Assembly (NCBI GenBank): GCA_900472395.1
Contig: UCHV01000032.1
Coordinates: 1 to 64,000 of the forward strand
DNA: 64,000 bases
Direction of reading: 5' to 3'
Source of the DNA: Hyphomicrobiales bacterium
GTDB lineage: Bacteria > Pseudomonadota > Alphaproteobacteria > Rhizobiales > Rhizobiaceae
The notes beneath the pieces are model-generated. The model ran no database searches. It was not told where the DNA came from and was given only the letters and a program-made list of their open reading frames with translations. Position 1 is the first letter of the stretch; the number at the start of each line of letters is the position of its first letter. This document shows positions 28,265 to 36,180 of the stretch, one piece after another. The position numbers were made by a program, and so were the translations under genes.

Positions 28265-29476
28265 ATGAAAAAGATCAAGGTCGCCAATCCCGTTGCAGAT
28301 CTCGACGGCGATGAAATGACGCGCATCATCTGGCAGCTTATCAAGGACAAGCTGATCCATCCTTATCTGGACCTCGAAATCGACTACTTCGACCTTTCCG
28401 TCGAAAACCGCGACGCCACCAACGACCAGGTGACAGTCGATGCCGCCCACGCCATCAAGAAGCACGGCGTCGGCATCAAGTGCGCGACGATCACGCCGGA
28501 CGAAGACCGCGTCAAGGAATTCAACCTCAAGCAGATGTGGAAGAGCCCGAACGGCACGATCCGCAACATCCTCGGCGGCGTCATCTTCCGCGAGCCGATC
28601 ATCTGCGAAAACGTGCCGCGCCTCGTTCCGGGCTGGACCAAGCCGATCGTTGTCGGCCGTCACGCTTTCGGTGACCAGTACAAGGCAACCGACTTCAAGT
28701 TCCCGGGCAAGGGCAAGCTGTCGATCAAGTTCGTCGGCGAAGACGGCCAGGTCATCGAAAAGGACGTGTTCGACGCTCCGAGCGCCGGCGTTGCCATGGC
28801 CATGTATAACCTCGACGAATCGATCCGCGAATTCGCCCGCGCTTCGATGATGTACGGCCTGATGCGCAAGTGGCCGGTCTACCTGTCGACCAAGAACACC
28901 ATCCTCAAGGCCTATGACGGTCGCTTCAAGGATATCTTCGAAGAGATCTACCAGACCGAGTTCAAGGCGAAGTTCGACGAAGCCGGCATCACCTACGAAC
29001 ACCGCCTGATCGACGACATGGTCGCCTCCGCTCTCAAGTGGTCCGGCGGTTACGTCTGGGCGTGCAAGAACTACGACGGCGACGTCCAGTCCGACACGGT
29101 TGCTCAAGGGTTCGGTTCGCTCGGCCTGATGACCTCGGTTCTCCTGTCGCCGGACGGCCGCACGGTCGAAGCCGAAGCCGCACACGGCACGGTCACCCGT
29201 CACTACCGCCAGCACCAGAAGGGTCAGGAAACCTCGACCAACTCGATCGCCTCGATCTTCGCCTGGACGCGTGGCCTCGCGCACCGCGCCAAGCTGGACG
29301 ACAACGAGGAACTGGCGAAGTTCGCAGCCACGCTCGAAAAGGTCTGCGTCGACACAGTTGAAGCCGGCTTCATGACCAAGGACCTGGCCCTGCTCATCGG
29401 TCCGGATCAGCCGTGGCTCTCCACCACCGCATTCCTCGACAAGATCGACGAAAATCTTCAGAAGGCCATGGCGTAA
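28265..29476 (+). CDS. icd: NADP-dependent isocitrate dehydrogenase
   Basis: TCA-cycle enzyme that converts isocitrate to 2-oxoglutarate and NADPH. The 403-residue subunit is of the type shared by rhizobia and eukaryotes (homodimer), not the 415-residue E. coli type. Motifs: LDGDEMTRIIW at the start, NGTIRNILGGVIFREPI binding isocitrate, the YDGDVQSD metal site region, and EAAHGTVTRHYRQHQKG near the cofactor. The ATG at 28265 has GAGG eight bases upstream; the frame is open far upstream but that part is noncoding. Confidence 0.97.
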   Translation: MKKIKVANPVADLDGDEMTRIIWQLIKDKLIHPYLDLEIDYFDLSVENRDATNDQVTVDAAHAIKKHGVGIKCATITPDEDRVKEFNLKQMWKSPNGTIRNILGGVIFREPIICENVPRLVPGWTKPIVVGRHAFGDQYKATDFKFPGKGKLSIKFVGEDGQVIEKDVFDAPSAGVAMAMYNLDESIREFARASMMYGLMRKWPVYLSTKNTILKAYDGRFKDIFEEIYQTEFKAKFDEAGITYEHRLIDDMVASALKWSGGYVWACKNYDGDVQSDTVAQGFGSLGLMTSVLLSPDGRTVEAEAAHGTVTRHYRQHQKGQETSTNSIASIFAWTRGLAHRAKLDDNEELAKFAATLEKVCVDTVEAGFMTKDLALLIGPDQPWLSTTAFLDKIDENLQKAMA

Positions 29477-29499
29477 GCCTCAATCTTCTGGCTAATTTG

Positions 29500-29530
29500 A
29501 ACGGCGGGGTTTTCCCCGCCGTTTTCTTTT
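29500..29530 (+). terminator. Intrinsic terminator of icd
   Basis: AACGGCGGGG and CCCCGCCGTT form a 10-bp stem around TTTT, followed by TTCTTTT. It begins 24 bp after the icd stop. Confidence 0.92.
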
Positions 29531-29545
29531 GCGCGGGAGGTCAGC

Positions 29546-29998
29546 ATGCCCAACACACCCATCGAAATTCGTCCTCTGGTACAGTCGGATCGCGCTGGCT
29601 GGGAGCCGCTGTTTCAAGCCTATCTGCGCTTTTACGATTCGGAACTTTCGAAGGAACAGTACGATCTGACCTGGACGCGTTTTCACGATGAGTCCGAACC
29701 GATGCACGTGCTCGGTGCCTTCGACGACGGTAAGCTGGTCGGCATCGTTCATGCCATATTCCACCGTTCCACATGGCTGCCGGACATGACGTGTTACCTG
29801 CAGGATCTCTATGTCGATGCCAGCCAGCGCGGTCGTGGCGTCGGCGAGGCGTTGATCGAGAAGGTGGCGCTGCTCGCCCGCGACAAGAATGCCGGCCGGC
29901 TTTACTGGCTGACGCAGGAAGACAACGAGAAAGCCCGACGTCTTTATGACCGTGTCGCCGTAGCCCCCGGCTTCATCCAGTACCGCAAACCGTTGTGA
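29546..29998 (+). CDS. GNAT-family N-acetyltransferase
   Basis: A 150-residue acetyltransferase. The fold is visible: IEIRPLVQSDRAGWEPLFQAY at the N terminus, the strand TCYLQDLYVDAS, the acetyl-CoA loop QRGRGVGEALIEKV and the C-terminal TQEDNEKARRLYDRVA. GGGAGG precedes the ATG. The gene is short, stands between the icd terminator and a glutathione S-transferase gene, and its substrate is unknown. Confidence 0.88.
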   Translation: MPNTPIEIRPLVQSDRAGWEPLFQAYLRFYDSELSKEQYDLTWTRFHDESEPMHVLGAFDDGKLVGIVHAIFHRSTWLPDMTCYLQDLYVDASQRGRGVGEALIEKVALLARDKNAGRLYWLTQEDNEKARRLYDRVAVAPGFIQYRKPL

Positions 29999-30080
29999 TG
30001 TCGCGCGCTGCTCTTGTTGACGCCTCAGTCGTCCCGTAACTTGAAAGACATCATCTTATAAGCCCGCGGAGGAGATGCGA

Positions 30081-30710
30081 ATGGCTGAAGAGATCGTGCT
30101 TTACACTCATCCAATGTCCCGTGGCCGTATCGCCCGCTGGATGCTCGAGGAAGTCGGCGCACCGTATCGCGCTGACATCATGCACTTCGACACCACCATG
30201 AAGGATCCCGAATACAGGGCTCTCAATCCGATGGGCAAGGTGCCGACCATCGTGCATGGCAAAACGGTCGTCACCGAATGCGCTGCCATCTGCGCCTATC
30301 TCGCTGATGCCTTTCCGCAAGCCAATCTGGCGCCGCCGGTGAAGGAACGGGCGGAATATTATCGCTGGATGTTCTTTGCCGCCGGACCGCTGGAAGCGGC
30401 GGTCACAAACAAGGCGTTGGGCGTGGAAATCGCCAAGGAACGCGAACGCATGGTCGGTTATGGCAATTACGGGGAAGTCATTTCGACACTGGAGCGCACT
30501 GTCGGCGACAACGAATTCGTCGGCGGCCACCGGTTCTCCGCAGCCGATGTCTATGTCGGCTCACAGATCGGCTGGGGGCTGCAATTCGGTTCGATCGAGA
30601 AACGACAGGCATTTGTCGATTATTTCAGACGCTTGTCCGAACGGCCGGCCTACAAACGCGCTACTGAAATCGACGACGCGCTGGTGCGGGAGATGAAGGC
30701 CGCGGGCTGA
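30081..30710 (+). CDS. Glutathione S-transferase family protein
   Basis: A 209-residue protein with an N-terminal thioredoxin-like domain (EIVLYTHPMSRGRIARWMLEEVG, then NPMGKVPTIV with the cis-Pro and TECAAICAYLADAF) and a C-terminal helical domain containing the N-capping HRFSAADVYVGSQ. The Ser in PMSRGR is a candidate for the glutathione-activating residue. GGAGGAG ten bases upstream favours 30081 over the ATG at 30075. It is convergent with the protease-like gene. Confidence 0.9.
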   Translation: MAEEIVLYTHPMSRGRIARWMLEEVGAPYRADIMHFDTTMKDPEYRALNPMGKVPTIVHGKTVVTECAAICAYLADAFPQANLAPPVKERAEYYRWMFFAAGPLEAAVTNKALGVEIAKERERMVGYGNYGEVISTLERTVGDNEFVGGHRFSAADVYVGSQIGWGLQFGSIEKRQAFVDYFRRLSERPAYKRATEIDDALVREMKAAG

Positions 30711-30730
30711 GCCCAAGCCTGTTCGACGTG

Positions 30731-31636
30731 CTACTGGATCGACGGCTTTTTCAGGAAACTATTACGGTCGGCCGAACTGATGCGAAGCCAGGCTTCACGG
30801 CCATCGCGCAGTACCCGCATGGGAATCTGTGCACCCGCCGGGCCACTGCTCCACACCTTTCGATAAAAGTCGGCCAGACCGTCGACCTCACCGTCACGGA
30901 TTTCCGAAATCACGTCGCCGCGCTTCAAGCCGGCCTGCGCTGCCGGGCTGCCATCTGCGACACTCATGACCACGACCTCGCCATCGCTTTCCGCCGAAAA
31001 AGCGCCCAGCCACGGCCGTGGTTCGCGGTCGATCTCTCCACGGTTCAAAAGATCATCGAGAATGGGCCGCAAAATATCGATCGGCACAACCATGTTGATA
31101 TCGGTCACTTCATTGCGCTGGCTCATCTGCAGGCGCAGCGATCCGACGCCCAGCAACGTGCCCTCCGCATCGAACAGGCCTGCGCCGCCCCAAGAGGGAT
31201 GAGCAGGTGCGATAAAGATCGCCTCATCGAGCAGATATTCCCAATAACCGGCAAATTCCTGCTTGGCGACGATAGCCGACTGCACATATTCTCCCGTACC
31301 GTCAACGATCACAACAGGTTCGCCGACCTGCGCCTTCGAGGAATTGCCGAGCGGCACGGCCGGCAGATCCAGCGGCCCGAGTGCCTGTACCAGACCAAAG
31401 CCGCTCTCCTGATCGTAAGCCAGCGCATGCGCCGGCACCACACGGCCATCCTGCAGCGTCAACCACACATCTTCCGCTTCGGTAATCAGGTAACCGATGG
31501 TCAGGATCAGCCCATTTTCCCGGATGACGATCCCGCTGCCTTCACGCCGCGTTCCAAGCGACCCCGCCGTGAAAGCATCTTCGGGAATGGTGGCGCGCAC
31601 GGACACGACGGACCGTAAAATTCTCTCGATATCCAT
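30731..31636 (-). CDS. HtrA/S1C-like protein with PDZ domain, catalytic triad absent
   Basis: A 301-residue protein laid out like a DegP-type protease: trypsin-like domain (about 1-205) followed by a PDZ domain (about 215-295, VMSVADGSPAAQAGLKRGDVISEI). All three catalytic positions appear changed. The His of the TNNHVV segment is Tyr49 (ILTIGYLI), the Asp of DPRSDIAL is Gly79 (DQESGFGL), and the Ser of GNSGGAL is Trp149 (PSWGGAG). It should therefore bind but not cut. No signal peptide is seen, so it is probably cytoplasmic. A longer start at 31717 is possible; the one chosen has CGGGG upstream. Confidence 0.82.
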   Translation of the reverse strand: MDIERILRSVVSVRATIPEDAFTAGSLGTRREGSGIVIRENGLILTIGYLITEAEDVWLTLQDGRVVPAHALAYDQESGFGLVQALGPLDLPAVPLGNSSKAQVGEPVVIVDGTGEYVQSAIVAKQEFAGYWEYLLDEAIFIAPAHPSWGGAGLFDAEGTLLGVGSLRLQMSQRNEVTDINMVVPIDILRPILDDLLNRGEIDREPRPWLGAFSAESDGEVVVMSVADGSPAAQAGLKRGDVISEIRDGEVDGLADFYRKVWSSGPAGAQIPMRVLRDGREAWLRISSADRNSFLKKPSIQ

Positions 31637-31849
31637 GGTTCGAACCCCGAGCATTGGGCAGACGAATGATCGTCGCCTGCCGGATAAGTGCTTCAAAGGT
31701 AAGAACTCATCGCGCACCGCGCAAGAGGAAGTGCGGAACCCTACAACTGCTGGGCCTGCAGATCGTTAAACATGCGATCACGGATTTATTGCCGAAATTC
31801 ACGCCGATGTTACTAATATTCGGTCCAATCTAGGGCCTGGGAGATTTCC

Positions 31850-32188
31850 GTGAATAAAGTTTTCGTTTCCGCCGCAGCGATTGTTGCCGGCGCCATCGTT
31901 TCGATCACGCCTGCACACGCTGAAGACCTCGTCTTCATGCTGACAAACAGCACGAATTCGACGCTGGAGCGGTTTTACACTTCGCCGAGTGGCGTCGATG
32001 ACTGGGAGGATGACGTTTTTGGTCAGGATGTTCTGGAGCCGGGCGAGAGCATAAAGATCACCATCGCGGATGGCCGTCGCGTCTGCAATTACGACATGCG
32101 TTTTGAATTCACCGAGGATTCCAATCTCGATACGACCGAGGATACGCAGGACCTCTGCAAGACGGGATCCTATACGATCCACGAATGA
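31850..32188 (+). CDS. Small exported protein, function unknown
   Basis: A 112-residue protein with a signal peptide (MNKVFVSAAAIVAGAIVSITPAHA) and an acidic mature part with two Cys (RRVCNYDM and DLCKTG). The mature chain is strand-rich with many Asn and Thr residues, as in small periplasmic beta domains. Start is GTG with GGGAGA upstream. I do not recognise the family. Confidence 0.65.
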   Translation: MNKVFVSAAAIVAGAIVSITPAHAEDLVFMLTNSTNSTLERFYTSPSGVDDWEDDVFGQDVLEPGESIKITIADGRRVCNYDMRFEFTEDSNLDTTEDTQDLCKTGSYTIHE

Positions 32189-32319
32189 TCTGAGCGCAGA
32201 TAGCCTCGCCCATGAAGCCAGCCGTGGCCTCATGGACGAGCATGCCAATTTCTGGGGATTCCCGGCTGCGGCTGAGAAGGTTATACCTTTGCCATCACAC
32301 CAATGATGGAATCTCCGCT

Positions 32320-33555
32320 ATGTCCGATACCGTTCTCGACCGCTTCCTCCGTTACGTCGTTATCGACACGCAGTCCGACGCATCCTCCCTGACCCAGCCC
32401 TCCACCGCCAAGCAACTGACCCTCGGCAGGCTGCTGGTCGAGGAATTGCAGGCGATCGGCATCGGCGACGCGCATCTGGACGAGCACGGTTACGTTTATG
32501 CGACCATTCCGTCCAATACGGGCAAAAACAATGTACCGGTGATCTGCTTCTGCTCGCATATGGATACGGCTCCCGATTTTTCCGGCACCGGCGTCAAACC
32601 GCAGGTGACCGAGAACTATCAGGGCGGCGACATAATCCTCGCGGGCGATACGAGTCGCATCATCAAGGCCGGCGACAATCCTGAACTGGCCAACAATATC
32701 GGCAACACGATCATCACCTCCGACGGCACCACGCTTCTCGGCGCCGATGACAAGGCGGGCCTGGCCGAGATCATGACCGCCGCCGAAATCCTGATGAAGA
32801 ACCCGCATATCAAGCACGGTGCCATCCGCCTGCTGTTCACACCGGACGAGGAAATCGCCCGCGGTACGGACAAGGTGGACCTCCAGAAACTTGGCGCGGA
32901 TTTCGCTTACACGGTCGATGGCGAAACGGCCGGACATATCGAGGACGAAACGTTTTCGGCCGACGGCGTCGATATCGACATCAAGGGCGTCGCCATCCAT
33001 CCGGGTTTTGCCTTCGGCCGCATGGAAAACGCCATCCGCATCGCCGGCGATATCATCGCAAGACTGCCGCGCGACATGGCTCCGGAAACGACCAAGGACA
33101 AACAGGGCTTTATCCACCCGACTGGCGTATCTGGCCTGATGGAAGGCGCATCCATCCACTTCATCATCCGCGATTTCATCGATTCCGGCCTGATCGAAAA
33201 GGAGAAATTGCTCGAAGATATCGTGAAGGATGTCATGGCCTCCTATCCGGGCTCGTCCTACACGTTCAAGGTGACCCAACAGTACCGCAACATGAAGAAC
33301 GTGCTTTCACAGCACCCCGAGATCACCGATTACGCGCTGGAAGCCGTCGAACGCGCCGGCATGAAACCCGTCCGCGGCAGCATTCGCGGCGGCACCGATG
33401 GCTCGAGGCTGACCGCAATGGGCCTTCCCTGCCCCAACATCTTCGCCGGCGGCCACGCCTTCCACTCGCCGCTGGAATGGGTCAGCCATCAAGACATGGA
33501 AAAGGCGGTCGCCACGCTCGTGGAACTTGCGAAAATCTGGGAAGAACGCGCCTGA
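32320..33555 (+). CDS. pepT: Peptidase T (tripeptide aminopeptidase, M20B)
   Basis: Cytoplasmic zinc aminopeptidase that frees the N-terminal residue of tripeptides. The 411-residue chain has the M20 metal and catalytic signatures: SHMDTAPDFSG (His80, Asp82), GADDKAGLAEIM, FTPDEEIARGTD, the DGETAGHIEDE segment and the C-terminal GGTDGSRL and HAFHSPLEW. Length fits PepT. The ATG at 32320 matches the family N terminus; the frame upstream to 32212 is noncoding. A strong terminator follows. Confidence 0.95.
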   Translation: MSDTVLDRFLRYVVIDTQSDASSLTQPSTAKQLTLGRLLVEELQAIGIGDAHLDEHGYVYATIPSNTGKNNVPVICFCSHMDTAPDFSGTGVKPQVTENYQGGDIILAGDTSRIIKAGDNPELANNIGNTIITSDGTTLLGADDKAGLAEIMTAAEILMKNPHIKHGAIRLLFTPDEEIARGTDKVDLQKLGADFAYTVDGETAGHIEDETFSADGVDIDIKGVAIHPGFAFGRMENAIRIAGDIIARLPRDMAPETTKDKQGFIHPTGVSGLMEGASIHFIIRDFIDSGLIEKEKLLEDIVKDVMASYPGSSYTFKVTQQYRNMKNVLSQHPEITDYALEAVERAGMKPVRGSIRGGTDGSRLTAMGLPCPNIFAGGHAFHSPLEWVSHQDMEKAVATLVELAKIWEERA

Positions 33556-33560
33556 TAGGG

Positions 33561-33607
33561 CGCATCGTGGCCGGACGGATGTGAAGCGCCGTCCGGTGCG
33601 TTTTTTT
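33561..33607 (+). terminator. Intrinsic terminator of pepT
   Basis: CCGGACGG and CCGTCCGG form a perfect 8-bp stem, with CGCA/TGCG able to pair outside, followed by seven T. It begins just after the pepT stop. Confidence 0.88.
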
Positions 33608-33621
33608 ACGATGGAAAGAGA

Positions 33622-33990
33622 ATGACCAGAATAATCCATACCGGCGGCTGCCTATGCGGCGGCATCAGGTTTGAAGCAACCGGTCCCGCCGATAACCCGC
33701 ACAACTGTTCCTGCAAATTCTGCCAAAGACATACCGGCGCAGTGACGGCGACCTGGGTGGAATTCCCAAGCAACAACGTTCGCTGGGTCGGCCCGGACGG
33801 TGCGCCGATAACCTATCGTTCGTCGGAAATATCGAGACGTGCCTTCTGCCCGAAATGTGGCAGTTCACTTGGTGCGATAGATGATGCGCCGACCATCGCA
33901 CTTCTCGTCGGCACATTCGATGAACTCGACAGTCCGGAACTGATCCCGGACTTTCACTCATTCGAGGATGGCAAACCCAATTGGGCCTAG
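33622..33990 (+). CDS. GFA/CENP-V zinc-binding domain protein
   Basis: A 122-residue protein with the Cys pattern of the GFA family: CLC (10, 12), C-x-C-x-x-C (29, 31, 34) and CPKC (76, 79), seven Cys that bind two zinc ions. Gfa, the founding member, was described as glutathione-dependent formaldehyde-activating; most family members have no known substrate. The gene starts after the pepT terminator and ends 16 bp from the convergent ABC-F gene. Confidence 0.88.
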   Translation: MTRIIHTGGCLCGGIRFEATGPADNPHNCSCKFCQRHTGAVTATWVEFPSNNVRWVGPDGAPITYRSSEISRRAFCPKCGSSLGAIDDAPTIALLVGTFDELDSPELIPDFHSFEDGKPNWA

Positions 33991-34006
33991 CGACCCAAAA
34001 ATCGGA

Positions 34007-35629
34007 TCAGATGTGGAGACCGGGCGCCTCATAACCGGTGCGCTCGACATATTCGGTATAACCACCACCATACTGGTGAATACCATCCGGCGTCAGTTCC
34101 AGAACGCGGTTCGAAAGTTCCGAAAGAAAATGACGGTCGTGGCTGACGAACAGCATCGTGCCCTCATATTCGGACAGCGCCTTGATCAGCATTTCCTTGG
34201 TGTCGAGATCAAGGTGGTTGGTCGGCTCGTCGAGAACCAGAAAGTTCGGCGGATCGAACAGCATCGCCGCCATCACCAGACGCGCCTTTTCACCACCGGA
34301 CAGCACTCGGCACTTCTTCTCGATATCATCGCCTGAAAAACCGAAGCAGCCGGCCAGCGCGCGAAGCGAACCCTGCCCGGCGCGTGGAAACTCGCTTTCC
34401 AGCCATTCGAACACGGTCTGCTCGCCATCCAGAACATCCATGGCATGCTGGGCGAAATAGCCCATCTTGACACTGGCGCCGAGGCCCACCGTGCCCTGAT
34501 CGGGCTCTGTCGAGCCGGCAATCAGTTTTAAAAGCGTCGATTTTCCGGCACCGTTGATGCCCATGATGCACCAGCGCTCCTTGCGGCGGATCATGAAGTC
34601 GAGGCCTTCATAGATGGTGCGGCTGCCATAGGCCTTGTGCACGCCCTTGAGGTTGACGACGTCTTCACCCGAACGCGGTGCCGGCTGGAACTCGAACGCC
34701 ACCGTCTGGCGGCGTTTCGGCGGCTCGACTCGCTCGATCTTGTCGAGTTTCTTCACACGGCTCTGCACCTGCGAGGCGTGGCTGGCGCGCGCCTTGAAAC
34801 GCTCGATAAACTTGATTTCCTTGGCAAGCATCGCCTGCTGACGCTCGAACTGCGACTGCTGGTGTTTTTCGTTCAGCGCGCGCTGCTCCTCGTAGAAACC
34901 GTAATCGCCGGAATAGGAATTGAGCGAACCTGCGTCGATCTCGATGATTTTTCCGACGATGCGGTTCATGAACTCGCGGTCATGCGAGGTCATCAGCAAT
35001 GCGCCGTCATACCCCTTGAGGAAAGCTTCAAGCCAGATGAGGCTTTCAATGTCCAGGTGGTTGCTCGGTTCGTCGAGCAGCATCACGTCTGGCCGCATCA
35101 GCAGAATGCGGGCGAGCGCTACACGCATCTTCCAGCCGCCGGAAAGCTTGCCGACATCGCCGTCCATCATTTCCTGGGAAAAGCTCAGGCCATCGAGCAC
35201 TTCGCGAGCACGGCCCTCGAGCCCGTAACCGTCCAGTTCCTCGTAGCGCGCCTGCACATCGCCATAACGCTCGATGATCTGGTCCATCTCGTCCATGCGA
35301 TCGGGATCGACCATGGCGGCTTCCAGCTCACGCAACTCAGCCGCAACGATACTGACGGGACCGGCACCTTCCATGACTTCCGCCACGGCGCTGCGGCCAG
35401 ACATTTCGCCGACATCCTGATTGAAATAACCGATGGTGATGCCCTTATCGACGGACACCTGGCCTTCATCCGGCTCTTCACTGCCGGTGATCATGCGGAA
35501 AAGCGTCGTCTTGCCGGCGCCATTCGGGCCAACCAGACCGATCTTTTCACCCCTGTTGAGGGCTGCGGTCGCCTCGATGAAGAGAATGCGGTGGCTGTTC
35601 GACTTGCTGATGTTTTCGATGCGGATCAT
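34007..35629 (-). CDS. ABC-F family ATPase (translation factor type)
   Basis: A 540-residue soluble protein with two ABC domains and no membrane spans. The first has Walker A GPNGAGKT (34-41) and signature LSGGWKMRVALARILL; the second has GINGAGKST and LSGGEKARL, with LVLDEPTNHLDLDT. The linker between them (FERQQAMLAKEIKFIERFKAR) is the ABC-F coiled coil that reaches the ribosome. By size it is closest to YbiT/YheS-type members, but the subgroup is uncertain. These proteins act on stalled or initiating ribosomes. Confidence 0.92.
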   Translation of the reverse strand: MIRIENISKSNSHRILFIEATAALNRGEKIGLVGPNGAGKTTLFRMITGSEEPDEGQVSVDKGITIGYFNQDVGEMSGRSAVAEVMEGAGPVSIVAAELRELEAAMVDPDRMDEMDQIIERYGDVQARYEELDGYGLEGRAREVLDGLSFSQEMMDGDVGKLSGGWKMRVALARILLMRPDVMLLDEPSNHLDIESLIWLEAFLKGYDGALLMTSHDREFMNRIVGKIIEIDAGSLNSYSGDYGFYEEQRALNEKHQQSQFERQQAMLAKEIKFIERFKARASHASQVQSRVKKLDKIERVEPPKRRQTVAFEFQPAPRSGEDVVNLKGVHKAYGSRTIYEGLDFMIRRKERWCIMGINGAGKSTLLKLIAGSTEPDQGTVGLGASVKMGYFAQHAMDVLDGEQTVFEWLESEFPRAGQGSLRALAGCFGFSGDDIEKKCRVLSGGEKARLVMAAMLFDPPNFLVLDEPTNHLDLDTKEMLIKALSEYEGTMLFVSHDRHFLSELSNRVLELTPDGIHQYGGGYTEYVERTGYEAPGLHI

Positions 35630-35712
35630 GGCTGCCGGTTCGGAAAATGGAAATCGGCTGCCTTATGTCATGCGCGGAGGCTTGTGTCGCGGGATTTTGG
35701 CGAGAAAGCGCT

Positions 35713-35841
35713 CTACTCACCGGGATGACGGTTCGGGCGCGTCTTTTTTTCAACGTAACGGGAATACAGGGCAACACCCCAACCGAGTGCAGCAATGATC
35801 AACGGCAGAATATACCAGAAAAAGAAAGAGGCTGATGTCAT
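35713..35841 (-). CDS. Very small membrane protein (42 residues)
   Basis: A 42-residue protein with one membrane span (SFFFWYILPLIIAALGWGVALYS) and a basic tail (EKKTRPNRHPGE). GGAGGG eight to nine bases before the ATG and an ATGA overlap with the upstream 71-residue gene make it convincing despite its size. The charge pattern suggests the C terminus stays in the cytoplasm. No family recognised. Confidence 0.6.
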   Translation of the reverse strand: MTSASFFFWYILPLIIAALGWGVALYSRYVEKKTRPNRHPGE

Positions 35842-36053
35842 GATCGTAGCCCTCCGAGCGCGAACCTGCCTGCCATGTGAAGCAGTATTGCAGTTGAAAG
35901 CCACATGAGTGTAGCAGCTATTGCAGACCAAGACATCTGCCAACCAGCAGATGATGCAAATTGGCCCAAAACGCCCACGACAAGACAGGCTGTCGATGCT
36001 CTGTCAGCAGAGGCTGCGAGATATTTCGTACGTTCATTGTGAATGAGATCCAT
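35838..36053 (-). CDS. Small membrane protein (71 residues), coupled to the next gene
   Basis: A 71-residue protein with a polar N terminus (MDLIHNERTKYLAASADRAS) and two hydrophobic segments (TACLVVGVLGQFASSAGW and SAIAATLMWLSTAILLHMAG). GGGGGC lies before the ATG. Its stop overlaps the start of the 42-residue gene. The region looks less GC-rich than its neighbours by eye. No family recognised. Confidence 0.55.
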   Translation of the reverse strand: MDLIHNERTKYLAASADRASTACLVVGVLGQFASSAGWQMSWSAIAATLMWLSTAILLHMAGRFALGGLRS

Positions 36054-36126
36054 CTAAGCGCCCCCACGAGATCACACGCATTTATTGCAAGCGAAGCCAA
36101 CAGACACAACCAAAATCACAAACACG

Positions 36127-36160
36127 AAAAAGGCCGGGCTGTTTCCAACCCGGCCTTTTT
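36127..36160 (-). terminator. Intrinsic terminator of tig
   Basis: AAAAAGGCCGGG and CCCGGCCTTTTT form a 12-bp stem with flanking A and T runs on both strands. It lies 21 bp beyond the tig stop and could work in both directions. Confidence 0.92.
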
Positions 36161-36180
36161 GATTTCAATCCGAAAAAGGA

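Noticed and set aside
28223..29284. A 353-codon minus-strand frame opposite icd
   Set aside because: Antisense of icd; composition is typical of reverse-strand shadows.
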